Below are positions 47,077-55,527 of a stretch of DNA of 59,490 nucleotides, one piece after another. The stretch spans positions 1 to 59,490 of the forward strand of contig NZ_JAJAUY010000022.1 of NCBI RefSeq assembly GCF_020532625.1. The letters run 5' to 3'. The DNA comes from Streptomyces antimicrobicus (lineage in GTDB: Bacteria; Actinomycetota; Actinomycetes; Streptomycetales; Streptomycetaceae). The translations under genes were made by a program, and so were the position numbers. Numbering within the stretch: the first letter of the stretch is position 1; each line of letters opens with the position of its first letter. Below the pieces are notes generated by a model. That model was not told where the DNA came from, did no database searches, and saw nothing but the letters and a program-made list of their open reading frames with translations.

Positions 47077-48734
47077 GCGCCACCGCCACCGCGCCGCAGA
47101 CCGCGCCGCACACCCCCCGGAAGTCCTCCGTCCTGCGCAGCGGCGCGCTCATGGCCGCCGGCTCGATCGTCTCCCGCGCCACCGGCTTCCTGCGCTCCGC
47201 GGTCGTCGTCGCCGCGCTCGGCACCGGACTGCTCGGCGACACCTACGCGGTCGCCAACACCGTCCCCAACATCCTGTACATGCTGCTCATCGGCGGCGCC
47301 CTCAACGCCGTCTTCGTGCCCGAGCTGGTCCGCGCCGCCAAGGAGCACGCCGACGGCGGCCGGGCGTACACCGACCGGCTGCTCACCGCCTGCACCGCCG
47401 CCCTGGTCGTGCTCACGGCCACCGCCGTCCTGGCCGCACCGCTGATCGTCGAGGTGTACACCCCCTACGACGGCGCCCGGGCGAGCACCACCGTGGCGCT
47501 GGCCCGCTACTGCCTGCCGCAGATCCTCTTCTACGGTCTGTTCACCCTGCTCGGGCAGGTCCTGGGCGCCCGCGGCCGGTTCGGCGCGATGATGTGGACC
47601 CCGGTCCTCAACAACGTCGTCGTCATCGCCGTCTTCGGACTCTTCCTGTACCTCACCCACGGCTCGCCCGAGGGCCTGACCGCCTCCGGCACGGCCCTGC
47701 TGGGCGTCGGCACCACCGCCGGCATCGTCGTCCAGGCCCTCGCCCTGGTGCCGTCGCTGCGTGCGGCCGGCTTCCGCTGGCACCCGCGCTTCGACTGGCG
47801 CGGCCGCGGCCTCGCCCGGCCGCTGCGCAACGCCGGCTGGCTGGTGCTGCTCGTCCTCACCAACCAGATCGCCTACTGGGTCGTGACCCGGCTGTCCACC
47901 GCGACCGGGCAGCACGCCGTCGAGGCGGGCGTGGCCGGCGGCGCCGGGTACACCGCCTACAGCAACGCCTACCAGCTGTGGATCGTGCCCCAGGGCATCA
48001 TCACCGTCTCCCTGGTCACCGCCCTCATGCCGCGCATGAGCGCCGCCGCCACCGACGGCGACCTCACCGCCGTCCGCCGCGACGTCTCCTCCGCCCTGCG
48101 CACCAGCGCCGCCCTCGTGGTGCCCGCCGCCTGCCTGTTCGCCGCCCTCGCCCCGTGGGTGACCGGCAGCGTCTACGGGTACGGGCGCACGGGCGGCGCG
48201 GACATCGCGGTCATGGCCGGCATGCTCACGGCCTTCGCCCCCGGCCTGGTCGCGTTCTCCGCCCAGTACGTCCTCTCGCGCGCCTTCTACGCGCTGTCCG
48301 ACACCCGCACCCCGTTCTTCCTGAACCTGGTCGTCGCGGGACTGAACGCCGGCCTGTCCGCCACCGCGTACCTGGTCCTGCCGCCGCGCTGGGCCGTCAC
48401 CGGCATGGCCGCCGCCTCCTCCGTCGCCTTCACCGCCGGCGCCGCGCTCACCGCGTACACCCTCGCCCGCCGGCTCGGCCCGCGCGGGGCCGCCCCCCGC
48501 GCCGCGCGCCGCGCCACCGCGCTGCGCACCCACCTGCGCCTGCTCCTCGCCTGCCTGCCGGCCGGGGCCGCCGGCCACCTGGCCGCCCGCGCCGCCGAGC
48601 CCGCCGGCTACTTCGCCGCCGTCGGGGCGGGAACCGCCACCCTGCTGGTGGTCGTCGTCCTCCTCGCCCGGCCGCTGAGACTGACCGAGATCACCGACCT
48701 GCTGGACTCCCTGCGCCGCCGCCTCGGCCGCTAG
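47073..48734 (+). CDS. murJ: lipid II flippase MurJ/MviN family
   Basis: 553 residues from GTG 47073. About 14 helices of the MOP superfamily. Family motifs SGALMAAGSIVSRATGFLRS, DTYAVANTVPNILYMLLIGGALNAVFVPEL, LGARGRFG and SRAFYALSDTRTPF are present. It lacks the long N-terminal extension and pseudokinase tail of the main actinobacterial MviN, so it may be a paralogue; that cannot be settled from this window. Overlaps femX by GTGA. Confidence 0.93.
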   Translation: MSATATAPQTAPHTPRKSSVLRSGALMAAGSIVSRATGFLRSAVVVAALGTGLLGDTYAVANTVPNILYMLLIGGALNAVFVPELVRAAKEHADGGRAYTDRLLTACTAALVVLTATAVLAAPLIVEVYTPYDGARASTTVALARYCLPQILFYGLFTLLGQVLGARGRFGAMMWTPVLNNVVVIAVFGLFLYLTHGSPEGLTASGTALLGVGTTAGIVVQALALVPSLRAAGFRWHPRFDWRGRGLARPLRNAGWLVLLVLTNQIAYWVVTRLSTATGQHAVEAGVAGGAGYTAYSNAYQLWIVPQGIITVSLVTALMPRMSAAATDGDLTAVRRDVSSALRTSAALVVPAACLFAALAPWVTGSVYGYGRTGGADIAVMAGMLTAFAPGLVAFSAQYVLSRAFYALSDTRTPFFLNLVVAGLNAGLSATAYLVLPPRWAVTGMAAASSVAFTAGAALTAYTLARRLGPRGAAPRAARRATALRTHLRLLLACLPAGAAGHLAARAAEPAGYFAAVGAGTATLLVVVVLLARPLRLTEITDLLDSLRRRLGR

Positions 48735-48746
48735 CCGTAGCGGCCG
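48727..48746 (+). terminator. short hairpin at the murJ stop
   Basis: GGCCGCT (48727-48733) with AGCGGCC (48740-48746), spanning the stop codon. Small; may only partly separate murJ from the regulator gene. Confidence 0.5.
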
Positions 48747-48789
48747 ATCGAGGGACGAAAGCCATGAAGCCACCTGGAATACTGATCCG

Positions 48790-49470
48790 ATGCCACGCGT
48801 ACTGCTGATCGAGGACGACCCCTCCGTCCGGGAGGGAGTGGGCCTGGGCCTGCGCCGCCGGGGCCATGACGTGCACGCCGCGGAGACCGGCGAGGAGGGC
48901 CTGGAGCTGCTCGCGGCGACCCGGCCCGACCTGGTCCTGCTGGACCTGATGCTGCCCGGCATCAACGGCGTCCAGGTCTGCCGGCGCATCCGCGAGACCA
49001 GCCAGGTCCCCATCATCATGCTCACCGCCCGCGGGGACGACTTCGACATCGTCGTCGGCCTGGAGGCCGGCGCCGACGACTACATCGTCAAGCCCGCCCG
49101 CACCGAGGTCATCGAGGCCCGCATCAAGGCGGTGCTGCGCCGGCACACCGACCCCGTGGGCCGGCCCGAGGTGGAGTTCCACGGCGAGCTCGCCGTCGAC
49201 CGGGCGGGCCTGACCGTCTCCCGCAACGGCGAGCGGGTGGCCCTCGCGCCCAGCGAGATCAAGCTGCTGCTGCACCTGTCCGCCTCCCCGGAACAGGTCT
49301 TCAGCCGCCAGCAACTGCTGGAGTACGTGTGGGAGCACAGCTACCACGCCGACGCCCGCCTGGTGGACGCCTGCGTCCGCCGGCTCCGAAGCAAGATCGG
49401 CGACCCGGCCGGCAACCCCCGCTACATACAGACCGTGCGCGGCTTCGGCTACCGCTTCGGCCCCCTGTGA
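48790..49470 (+). CDS. OmpR-family response regulator
   Basis: 226 residues. Receiver with EDDPS (acidic pair), phospho-Asp in LVLLDLMLPG near 51 and Lys in DDYIVKPAR near 101; most relatives have KPF where this has KPA. C-terminal winged helix from about 128 (VEFHGELAVDRAGLTVSRNG to YIQTVRGFGYRFG). AATACT ends six bases before the ATG, so the mRNA may be leaderless. Operon with a kinase and a GerMN lipoprotein copies the order of mtrA-mtrB-lpqB. The 11-bp GTTAC repeats in the window are of the kind such regulators bind, but the match is inference. Confidence 0.93.
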   Translation: MPRVLLIEDDPSVREGVGLGLRRRGHDVHAAETGEEGLELLAATRPDLVLLDLMLPGINGVQVCRRIRETSQVPIIMLTARGDDFDIVVGLEAGADDYIVKPARTEVIEARIKAVLRRHTDPVGRPEVEFHGELAVDRAGLTVSRNGERVALAPSEIKLLLHLSASPEQVFSRQQLLEYVWEHSYHADARLVDACVRRLRSKIGDPAGNPRYIQTVRGFGYRFGPL

Positions 49471-49485
49471 GCCGGTGAACCCCCG

Positions 49486-50943
49486 GTGAGACGGATCAGG
49501 GCGATATCCCCCTGGGGCCTGCGCACCCGGCTGGTCGCCGCGTTCCTCCTGGTCGCGGCGATCAGCGCGGTCGGCACCGCGGCCCTCACCTACCGGCAGG
49601 CGCGCACGGCCGTGCTCACCCAGAGCCAGGACACCGCCGTCAGCGGCCTGCGGGACCAGCTGGCCGCGCACACCCTGCAACTGCCGCTGGACCAGCAGCA
49701 GCTCCAGCAGATCGTCACCGAGCTCGGCAAACGCGGCACCCCCCACGGCTGGCACGTCTACGGCGAGTACGGCAGTCTGCGCGCCGGCTCCAACCCCGGC
49801 GGGCCGCCCACCTCGCCGCTGATCACCGCCGACATGCGAAGCCGCCTCGGCGGCGTGCCGCACGGCGCCTTCCAGCGGACCACCGACGCGAACGGCACCC
49901 CGTACGTGGTCGTCGGCATGCCCGCCACCTTCCGGCTGGGCGGCGTACGCCGGCCCACCGGTGCCGTCTTCTACGCCGTCATGCCGCTGGCCACCGAGCG
50001 GCAGACCGTGCAGCTGATGGTCGACGCGGCGCGCAACGGCGCCCTGCCGGGGCTCGCCATCGCCCTGGTGCCTGCCCTGCTCGCCGCGCGCAGCGTGCTG
50101 CGCCCCGTGCGGAACCTGCGCAAGGCCGCCCAGCGCATGGGCCGCGGCGAGCTGGACACCCGGATCGAGGTCCGCGGCGCCGACGAACTCGCCGGGCTGG
50201 CCCGTACCTTCAACGAGACCGCCCGGGCCCTGGAGAACTCCGTGGACGAACTGCGCCAGGCCGAGGCCCGGGCCCGCCGGTTCGCCGCCGACGTCTCCCA
50301 CGAGCTGCGCACGCCGCTGACCGGCATGCTCGCCGTCACCGAGGTGCTGGACGAGGACGCCGAGCGGCTCGACCCGGACACCGCCCGGGCGCTGCGGCTG
50401 ATCAGCAACGAGACCGGCAAACTCGCCGTCCTGGTCGAGGACCTGATGGAGATCTCCCGCTTCGACGCCCGCGCCGCCGAGCTCAACCTGGACGACGTCG
50501 ATCTGGCCGAGGCCGTGCGCAAGACCCTCGAACGCCGGCACTGGGTCGACGAGCGGGTGGTCACCGACCTGCCGGAGGGCGTGCGGGCCCGGCTCGACTC
50601 GCGCCGCTTCGACGTCGTCCTCGCCAACCTCGTCGGCAACGCCCTCAAGCACGGCGGGGCCCCGGTCCGGGTGTCCGTGCGGACCGAGACCCGGGTCGGC
50701 GGCGACTGGCTCACCCTCCGGGTCGCCGACAGCGGTCCCGGCATCGCCCCCGAGGTGCTGCCGCACATCTTCGACCGGTTCTACAAGGCGGACGCGGCCC
50801 GCACCCGGTCCGCCGGGTCCGGACTGGGACTGGCGATCACCAAGGAGAACGTCCACCTGCACGGCGGGACCGTCCGCGCGGCCGCCGGGCCGGACGGCGG
50901 CGCCGTGTTCACCGTCGAGATGCCGTTGGAGGCCGGCGCATGA
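49486..50943 (+). CDS. OmpR-partner sensor histidine kinase
   Basis: 485 residues from GTG 49486. TM1 (about 10-32), a 150-residue external domain, TM2 near 185-205, HAMP (RSVLRPVRNLRKAAQRMGRG), HisKA with RRFAADVSHELRTPLTGM (phospho-His near 271), and HATPase with NLVGNALKHG, VADSGPGIAP and GSGLGLAITKENVHLHGG. Full set of catalytic boxes. 15 bp after the regulator and overlapping the lipoprotein gene by ATGA. Confidence 0.94.
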   Translation: MRRIRAISPWGLRTRLVAAFLLVAAISAVGTAALTYRQARTAVLTQSQDTAVSGLRDQLAAHTLQLPLDQQQLQQIVTELGKRGTPHGWHVYGEYGSLRAGSNPGGPPTSPLITADMRSRLGGVPHGAFQRTTDANGTPYVVVGMPATFRLGGVRRPTGAVFYAVMPLATERQTVQLMVDAARNGALPGLAIALVPALLAARSVLRPVRNLRKAAQRMGRGELDTRIEVRGADELAGLARTFNETARALENSVDELRQAEARARRFAADVSHELRTPLTGMLAVTEVLDEDAERLDPDTARALRLISNETGKLAVLVEDLMEISRFDARAAELNLDDVDLAEAVRKTLERRHWVDERVVTDLPEGVRARLDSRRFDVVLANLVGNALKHGGAPVRVSVRTETRVGGDWLTLRVADSGPGIAPEVLPHIFDRFYKADAARTRSAGSGLGLAITKENVHLHGGTVRAAAGPDGGAVFTVEMPLEAGA

Positions 50944-51536
50944 GGGGTGTCGGAGGTGCCAGGGGTGCCAGGTTTGTCGGAGGTGTCGGAGGTGTCGGAG
51001 GCGTCAGGGGCGCCGGAGGTGTCAGGGGCGCCGTGGGGGTGGTCGCTCTCGCCCTCGGCGGGGCGCTGCTGACCGCCGGCTGCGGCATCAAGCCGACCGG
51101 GGTGATCGAGAGCGGCCAGCCGGCGGAGGTCTCCGTGGCCATGGCCTCGTACGCCACCCAGGTGTACTTCCTCTCACCCACCGGCGGCCTGGTGCCCGTG
51201 CCGGAGTCGGGCTACCCGCCGGCTGCGCCCAGCGACGTCCTGCGCCGGCTGCTGCGCGGGCCCCGCGAGAGCGAACGCGCCGCCGGACTGCGCACCGAGG
51301 TGCCCGCCCTGCCCGACTCCAAGGAGAGCGGCCCGTCCTGGCGGGTGGAGCAGAACGGCGACGGCGAGATGACGGTCCGGCTGCCCTTCCCGGTGCGTCC
51401 GCTCAGCGCCGGTGCCCAGCGGCAGCTGGTGTGCACCGCGGCCGGTACCGCCGGCGCGGCGCCGACCACGGTGGAGGTCACCCTCTTCGGTCCGGACGGC
51501 GGCCTCCCGGCGGCCCACTGCCCCGCCCTCGGCTGA
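50940..51536 (+). CDS. lipoprotein with GerMN-like (LpqB-type) domain
   Basis: 198 residues. Signal: a 36-residue Gly/Val/Arg head coded by short tandem repeats, then VALALGGALLTAGCGIKPTG with lipobox LTAGC, Cys near 47. Residues about 70-190 fit a GerMN-like domain (VYFLSPTGGLVPVPESGY, then LLRGPRESERAAGLRTEVPA). LpqB, partner of MtrAB, has this domain and modulates the kinase. Here the three-gene order is the same but only the GerMN part remains, about a third of LpqB length. It ends before an 80-bp gap to the P450. Confidence 0.8.
   Translation: MRGVGGARGARFVGGVGGVGGVRGAGGVRGAVGVVALALGGALLTAGCGIKPTGVIESGQPAEVSVAMASYATQVYFLSPTGGLVPVPESGYPPAAPSDVLRRLLRGPRESERAAGLRTEVPALPDSKESGPSWRVEQNGDGEMTVRLPFPVRPLSAGAQRQLVCTAAGTAGAAPTTVEVTLFGPDGGLPAAHCPALG
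50945..51036. repeat. short tandem repeats coding the lipoprotein signal head
   Basis: Units of about 9 bp (GGTGTCGGA, GGCGTCAGG, GGTGCCAGG and variants) fill this stretch. They encode repeated Gly-Val/Ala-Gly/Arg and lengthen the n-region of the signal peptide. Confidence 0.75.
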
Positions 51537-51617
51537 CCCCCGGCCGGCGCCCGCCCGGGGTGCCGGCCCCCGGCGGGGCTCTTGCGGCCACCGGCCCCCG
51601 GCCGCCACCGTGGCCCC

Positions 51618-52880
51618 ATGGAGCACACCGCGGACGTCCCCGACGTGTTCGACCCCCGCCGGTACGCCGAGGGGCTGCCGCACGCGAGCTACCGGGTGCT
51701 GCGCGAGCACCACCCGGTCGCCTGGCAGGCCGAACCGGAGGTGCTCGGCTGGCCGGCCGGACCCGGATTCTGGGCCGTGACCCGGCACGCGGACGTGGTG
51801 CGGGTGCTGCGCGACCACCGGACGTACTCCTCGCACCTGGGCGCCACCCAGATCCGCGACCCCGACCCGGCCGACCTGCCGTTCCTGCGCCGCACCATGC
51901 TCAACCAGGACCCTCCCGAGCACGGCCGGCTGCGCCGGCTGGCCGCCCGCGCCTTCACGCCCGCCCGGGTCGACGCCTTCACCGCCCGGGTCCGGGAGCG
52001 GGCGCGTACCCTGCTGGCCGCGGCCCGCGCGGACGCCACCGACGGGGTGGCCGACCTGGTCACCGCCGTCACCGACGAGTACGCGCTGCTCAACCTCGCC
52101 GACCTGCTGGGCGTACCGGCCGCCGACCGGGCGCTGCTGCTCGACTGGACCGTCCGCGTCATCGGCTACCAGGACCCCGACGAGACCCCCGAACCCCGGC
52201 GCGGGCCCGACGGCCGCCCGCTCGACCCGCGCTCGCCGGCCCTGCTCGGCGAGATGTTCGGGTACGCCCGGGAGCTGGCCGCGTACAAACGCGCCCACCC
52301 CGGCGACGACCTGATGACCGCCCTGGCCGGAGCCGGACTCGACGAGCCCGAACTGGAGATGTTCTTCTTCCTGCTCACCGTCGCCGGCAACGACACCGTC
52401 CGCAGCGCCGCCCCCGGCGGACTGCTGGCCCTGGCCCGGCACCCCGACGAGTTCGCCCGCCTGCGCGACGGCTCGGTGGCCGCCGCGAGCGCCGTGGAGG
52501 AACTGCTGCGCGTGCACCCGCCGGTGCTCAGCTTCCGCCGCACCGCCGCCGTCGACACCGAACTGGCCGGCCGGCCGGTCCGCGCCGGGGACAAGGTCGT
52601 GGTCTTCCACGCCTCCGCCAACCACGACGAGCGGGTCTTCCCCGACCCCTACCGGCTCGACCTCGGCCGCCGGCCCAACCCGCACGTCTCCTTCGGCGAC
52701 GGCCCGCACGTCTGCCTCGGCGCCCACTTCGCCCGGCTCCAGCTCCGGGTGCTGCACGAGGAGTGGCACGCCGCCGGCCTGCCCGTGCCCGAACTCGCCG
52801 GCGAACCGCGCCGACTGGTGTCCAACTTCATCAACGGGCTCAAGTCGCTGCCGGTTCGGCTGTCCGGGCCGCGGTCGTGA
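51618..52880 (+). CDS. cytochrome P450 (CYP125/CYP124-like)
   Basis: 420 residues from ATG 51618. I helix has AGNDT near 266 in place of the usual AG[HG]ETT; ExxR EELLR near 304; and haem loop FGDGPHVCLGAHFAR with Cys near 362. The stretch FRRTAAVDTELAGRPVRAGD and NHDERVFPDP matches the steroid/branched-lipid CYP125, CYP142 and CYP124 group. LNQDPPEHGRLRRLAARAF is also of that group. No redox partner is adjacent. Its last 41 bases overlap the convergent gene. Confidence 0.92.
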   Translation: MEHTADVPDVFDPRRYAEGLPHASYRVLREHHPVAWQAEPEVLGWPAGPGFWAVTRHADVVRVLRDHRTYSSHLGATQIRDPDPADLPFLRRTMLNQDPPEHGRLRRLAARAFTPARVDAFTARVRERARTLLAAARADATDGVADLVTAVTDEYALLNLADLLGVPAADRALLLDWTVRVIGYQDPDETPEPRRGPDGRPLDPRSPALLGEMFGYARELAAYKRAHPGDDLMTALAGAGLDEPELEMFFFLLTVAGNDTVRSAAPGGLLALARHPDEFARLRDGSVAAASAVEELLRVHPPVLSFRRTAAVDTELAGRPVRAGDKVVVFHASANHDERVFPDPYRLDLGRRPNPHVSFGDGPHVCLGAHFARLQLRVLHEEWHAAGLPVPELAGEPRRLVSNFINGLKSLPVRLSGPRS

Positions 52881-53565
52881 CGTCGGCGACCAGCTCGGTG
52901 ACGTCGGGGCCGTAGGCGTCGGAGTTGACGACCTTGAGCACCAGCGCGAACGACCGGTCCTTGTACCGCTCGGCCAGCTTCTCGTGGTGCCGGGCGAGGT
53001 AGCGGGCGGCGGCCTGGTTGCTCACCGCGGTCTGACCGCAGATCAGGAACACCGGGCGGGTCCCCTCCCGGGTGGTCAGCCGGGCCAGCAGCACGTACTC
53101 CACCGCGCCCTGGCGCCAGCGGTACGTCTCCCCGCCCACCGTGATCGCCCCCCGGTCCGGGACCGGTTCGCCGGAGACGTTGAAGTCCACGCCCGGCAGC
53201 ATCGAGGCCAGGTGGGCGGCCGTACGGGCGTTCGAGGTCGGGCCGCCGACACAGAACTCGGCGCGTTCCCCGAAGCCCTGCCGCGCGCCGTCGTGGGTGA
53301 CGATCTGCACCGTGGCCCCGCAGTCCTTGATCAGCGCCGAGATCTCCAGCAGCGCGAACGCGTCGTTGCGGTGCACCGACCGCTCGGAGTCCCCCACCTT
53401 GCGGTTGACCACGAACAGGCAGTCCGAGCCGGCCGGCAGCCCGAAGAAGGCCTGCTTGCGGCGGAGTTTGCGGCGCCACAGGTAGGTCCGGCCGAACCAG
53501 CCGAAGCCACCGCTGACGGCGGTGGCTATCACCCCGAGCACGATGTTGCGCACGTCGTCGTTCAT
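52840..53565 (-). CDS. membrane-anchored protein of unknown function
   Basis: 241 residues from ATG 53565 (MNDDVRNIVLGVIATAVSGG). One N-terminal helix (about 7-24), a basic stop-transfer WRRKLRRK, then a 200-residue cytosolic domain of alternating strands and helices. Notable blocks: SDCLFVVNRKVGD, FALLEISALIKDCGATVQIV, AEFCVGGPTSNARTAAHLAS and PVFLICGQTAVSNQAAARYL. The Gly-rich GGPTSN and CGQTAVSNQ loops look like nucleotide or NAD sites, a Rossmann-like reading by eye. I do not recognise a named family. Tail-to-tail overlap of 41 bp with the P450. Confidence 0.75.
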   Translation of the reverse strand: MNDDVRNIVLGVIATAVSGGFGWFGRTYLWRRKLRRKQAFFGLPAGSDCLFVVNRKVGDSERSVHRNDAFALLEISALIKDCGATVQIVTHDGARQGFGERAEFCVGGPTSNARTAAHLASMLPGVDFNVSGEPVPDRGAITVGGETYRWRQGAVEYVLLARLTTREGTRPVFLICGQTAVSNQAAARYLARHHEKLAERYKDRSFALVLKVVNSDAYGPDVTELVADVTTAARTAEPAAT

Positions 53566-53667
53566 GCGGCGGATGGTAGCGGCCACGACGCGCCGCTGAC
53601 GCGGGCGGTCCGGTGAAGTTAGAGTGCCGCTTCCAGGCCCCGCGCAGGTCCTCGACCGGAGGTACGG

Positions 53668-55467
53668 ATGCGTCGTCCCGCCGCACGCCCCTTAGCGCTC
53701 GTCGCCCTCGTCGGGGCGCTCGTCTCCACCGGCGCCGCGGCTCCGCCGCCGGCCGCCGGCACGCCCGCCAAGGTCCCTGTCGCCGTCGGCTACGGCGGAG
53801 CGGTCGCCAGCGTCGACCCCGACGCCTCGGCCGCCGGTGTCGCCGTGCTGCGGTCCGGCGGCAACGCCGTGGACGCCGCGGTCGCCACCGCGGCGGCGCT
53901 GGGCGTCACCGAGCCGTACTCCGCCGGCATCGGCGGGGGCGGCTACTTCGTCTACTACGACGCGGCCACCCGCCGCGTGCACACCGTCGACGGCCGCGAG
54001 ACCGCGCCCGCCTCCGCCACCGAGACGCTCTTCCAGGAGAACGGCGTCCCCATCCCGTTCGCCGAGGGCATGACCAGCGGACGTTCCGTCGGTGTCCCCG
54101 GTACCCCGGCCACCTGGCGGACCGCCCTGGACGCCTGGGGGTCGCAGCCGCTGGACCGGCTCCTCAAGCCCGCGGTGAAGCTGGCCCGGGACGGCTTCAC
54201 CGTCGACGCCACCTTCCGCGCCCAGACCCAGGCCAACCAGGACCGGTTCAAGGACTTCCCCGACACGGCCGCGCTGTTCCTGCCGGGTGGTCAGCTGCCC
54301 GTGGTCGGCTCGACGTTCAAGAACCCCGACCTCGCCGCCACCTACACCGAACTGGCCCGCAAGGGCACCGGCGCGCTCTACCGGGGGCCCATCGCCGACG
54401 ACATCGTCCGCGCGGTCCGCAAGCCCCCGGTGGACCCGGCGGCCACCCGCGTCGTCCGGCCCGGCGACCTGACCGCCGCCGACCTGCGGGCGTACGCCAC
54501 CAAGCGGCAGGAGCCGACCCGGATCCGGTACCGGGGCCTGGACGTCTACAGCATGGCGCCCTCGTCCTCGGGCGGCACCACCGTCGGCGAGGCCCTCAAC
54601 ATCCTGGAGGGCTCGGACCTGTCCGAGCTGTCCGAGACCCAGTACCTGCACCGGTTCATCGAGGCCTCGCGGATCTCCTTCGCCGACCGGGGCCGCTGGG
54701 TCGGTGACCCGGCCGCCCAGGACGTGCCCACCCGGCAGCTGCTCTCCCAGCGGTTCGCCGACAGCCGCGCCTGCCTCATCTCCCCGGACAAGGCGCTGAC
54801 CAGCCCGGTCGCTCCCGGCGACCCGCGCAGTCCGGCGCCGTGCGCCACCACCGGCGAGAGCGCCCCGACCACCTACGAGGGGGAGAACACCACCCATCTC
54901 ACCGTCGCGGACCGCTGGGGCAACGTGGTCTCCTACACCCTCACCATCGAGTCCACCGGCGGCAGCGCCATCACCGTCCCCGGGCGGGGCTTCCTGCTCA
55001 ACAACGAGCTGACCGACTTCTCCTTCGCCCCGGCCGCCCCCGGCGTGCCGGACCCGAACCTGCCCGGCCCCGGCAAGCGGCCGCGCTCGTCGATGTCGCC
55101 GACGATCGTCCTGGAGGACGGCCGGCCGGTCCTCGCGGTCGGCTCCCCGGGAGGCGCCACCATCATCACGACCGTGCTCCAGACCCTGACCGGTCACCTG
55201 GACCGGGGCCTGCCGCTGGTCGAGGCGATCGCCGCGCCGCGCGCCAGCCAGCGCAACCAGACCACGACCGAGCTCGAACCGGGGCTGTGGAACAGCCCGT
55301 TGCGCGGTCAGCTGGAAGCGCTCGGCCACGGCTTCCGGCAGAACCCCGAGATCGGCGCCGCCACCGGTGTCCAGCGGCTCCCGGACGGGCGCTGGCTGGC
55401 CGCCGCCGAGAAGAGCCGGCGGGGCGGCGGCTCGGCCATGGTGGTGCACCCGCACGGCAGGCCGTAG
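53668..55467 (+). CDS. ggt: gamma-glutamyltransferase (secreted)
   Basis: 599 residues. Signal peptide of about 30 residues (LALVALVGALVSTGAAAPPP). Ntn-hydrolase precursor cleaved before the catalytic Thr in GENTTHLTVADRWGNVVSYT near 410, giving large and small subunits. Large-subunit motifs: GGNAVDAAVATAAALGVTEPY, GIGGGGYFVYY, DGRETAP and PGTPATW. Small subunit: RGFLLNNELTDF, RPRSSMSPTIV and GSPGGATIITTVLQ. Hydrolyses glutathione or gamma-glutamyl peptides outside the membrane. Monocistronic. Confidence 0.95.
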   Translation: MRRPAARPLALVALVGALVSTGAAAPPPAAGTPAKVPVAVGYGGAVASVDPDASAAGVAVLRSGGNAVDAAVATAAALGVTEPYSAGIGGGGYFVYYDAATRRVHTVDGRETAPASATETLFQENGVPIPFAEGMTSGRSVGVPGTPATWRTALDAWGSQPLDRLLKPAVKLARDGFTVDATFRAQTQANQDRFKDFPDTAALFLPGGQLPVVGSTFKNPDLAATYTELARKGTGALYRGPIADDIVRAVRKPPVDPAATRVVRPGDLTAADLRAYATKRQEPTRIRYRGLDVYSMAPSSSGGTTVGEALNILEGSDLSELSETQYLHRFIEASRISFADRGRWVGDPAAQDVPTRQLLSQRFADSRACLISPDKALTSPVAPGDPRSPAPCATTGESAPTTYEGENTTHLTVADRWGNVVSYTLTIESTGGSAITVPGRGFLLNNELTDFSFAPAAPGVPDPNLPGPGKRPRSSMSPTIVLEDGRPVLAVGSPGGATIITTVLQTLTGHLDRGLPLVEAIAAPRASQRNQTTTELEPGLWNSPLRGQLEALGHGFRQNPEIGAATGVQRLPDGRWLAAAEKSRRGGGSAMVVHPHGRP

Positions 55468-55479
55468 CACGCCGAGCGG

Positions 55480-55527
55480 GCACTCCCCTCCGCCACCCGG
55501 GCGCTGCCGCTCAGGGGAGGGGAGTGC
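55480..55527. terminator. bidirectional terminator after ggt
   Basis: 12-bp stem GCACTCCCCTCC (55480-55491) with 55516-55527. The right arm overlaps the last codons of the convergent aldo/keto reductase gene. Confidence 0.7.
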
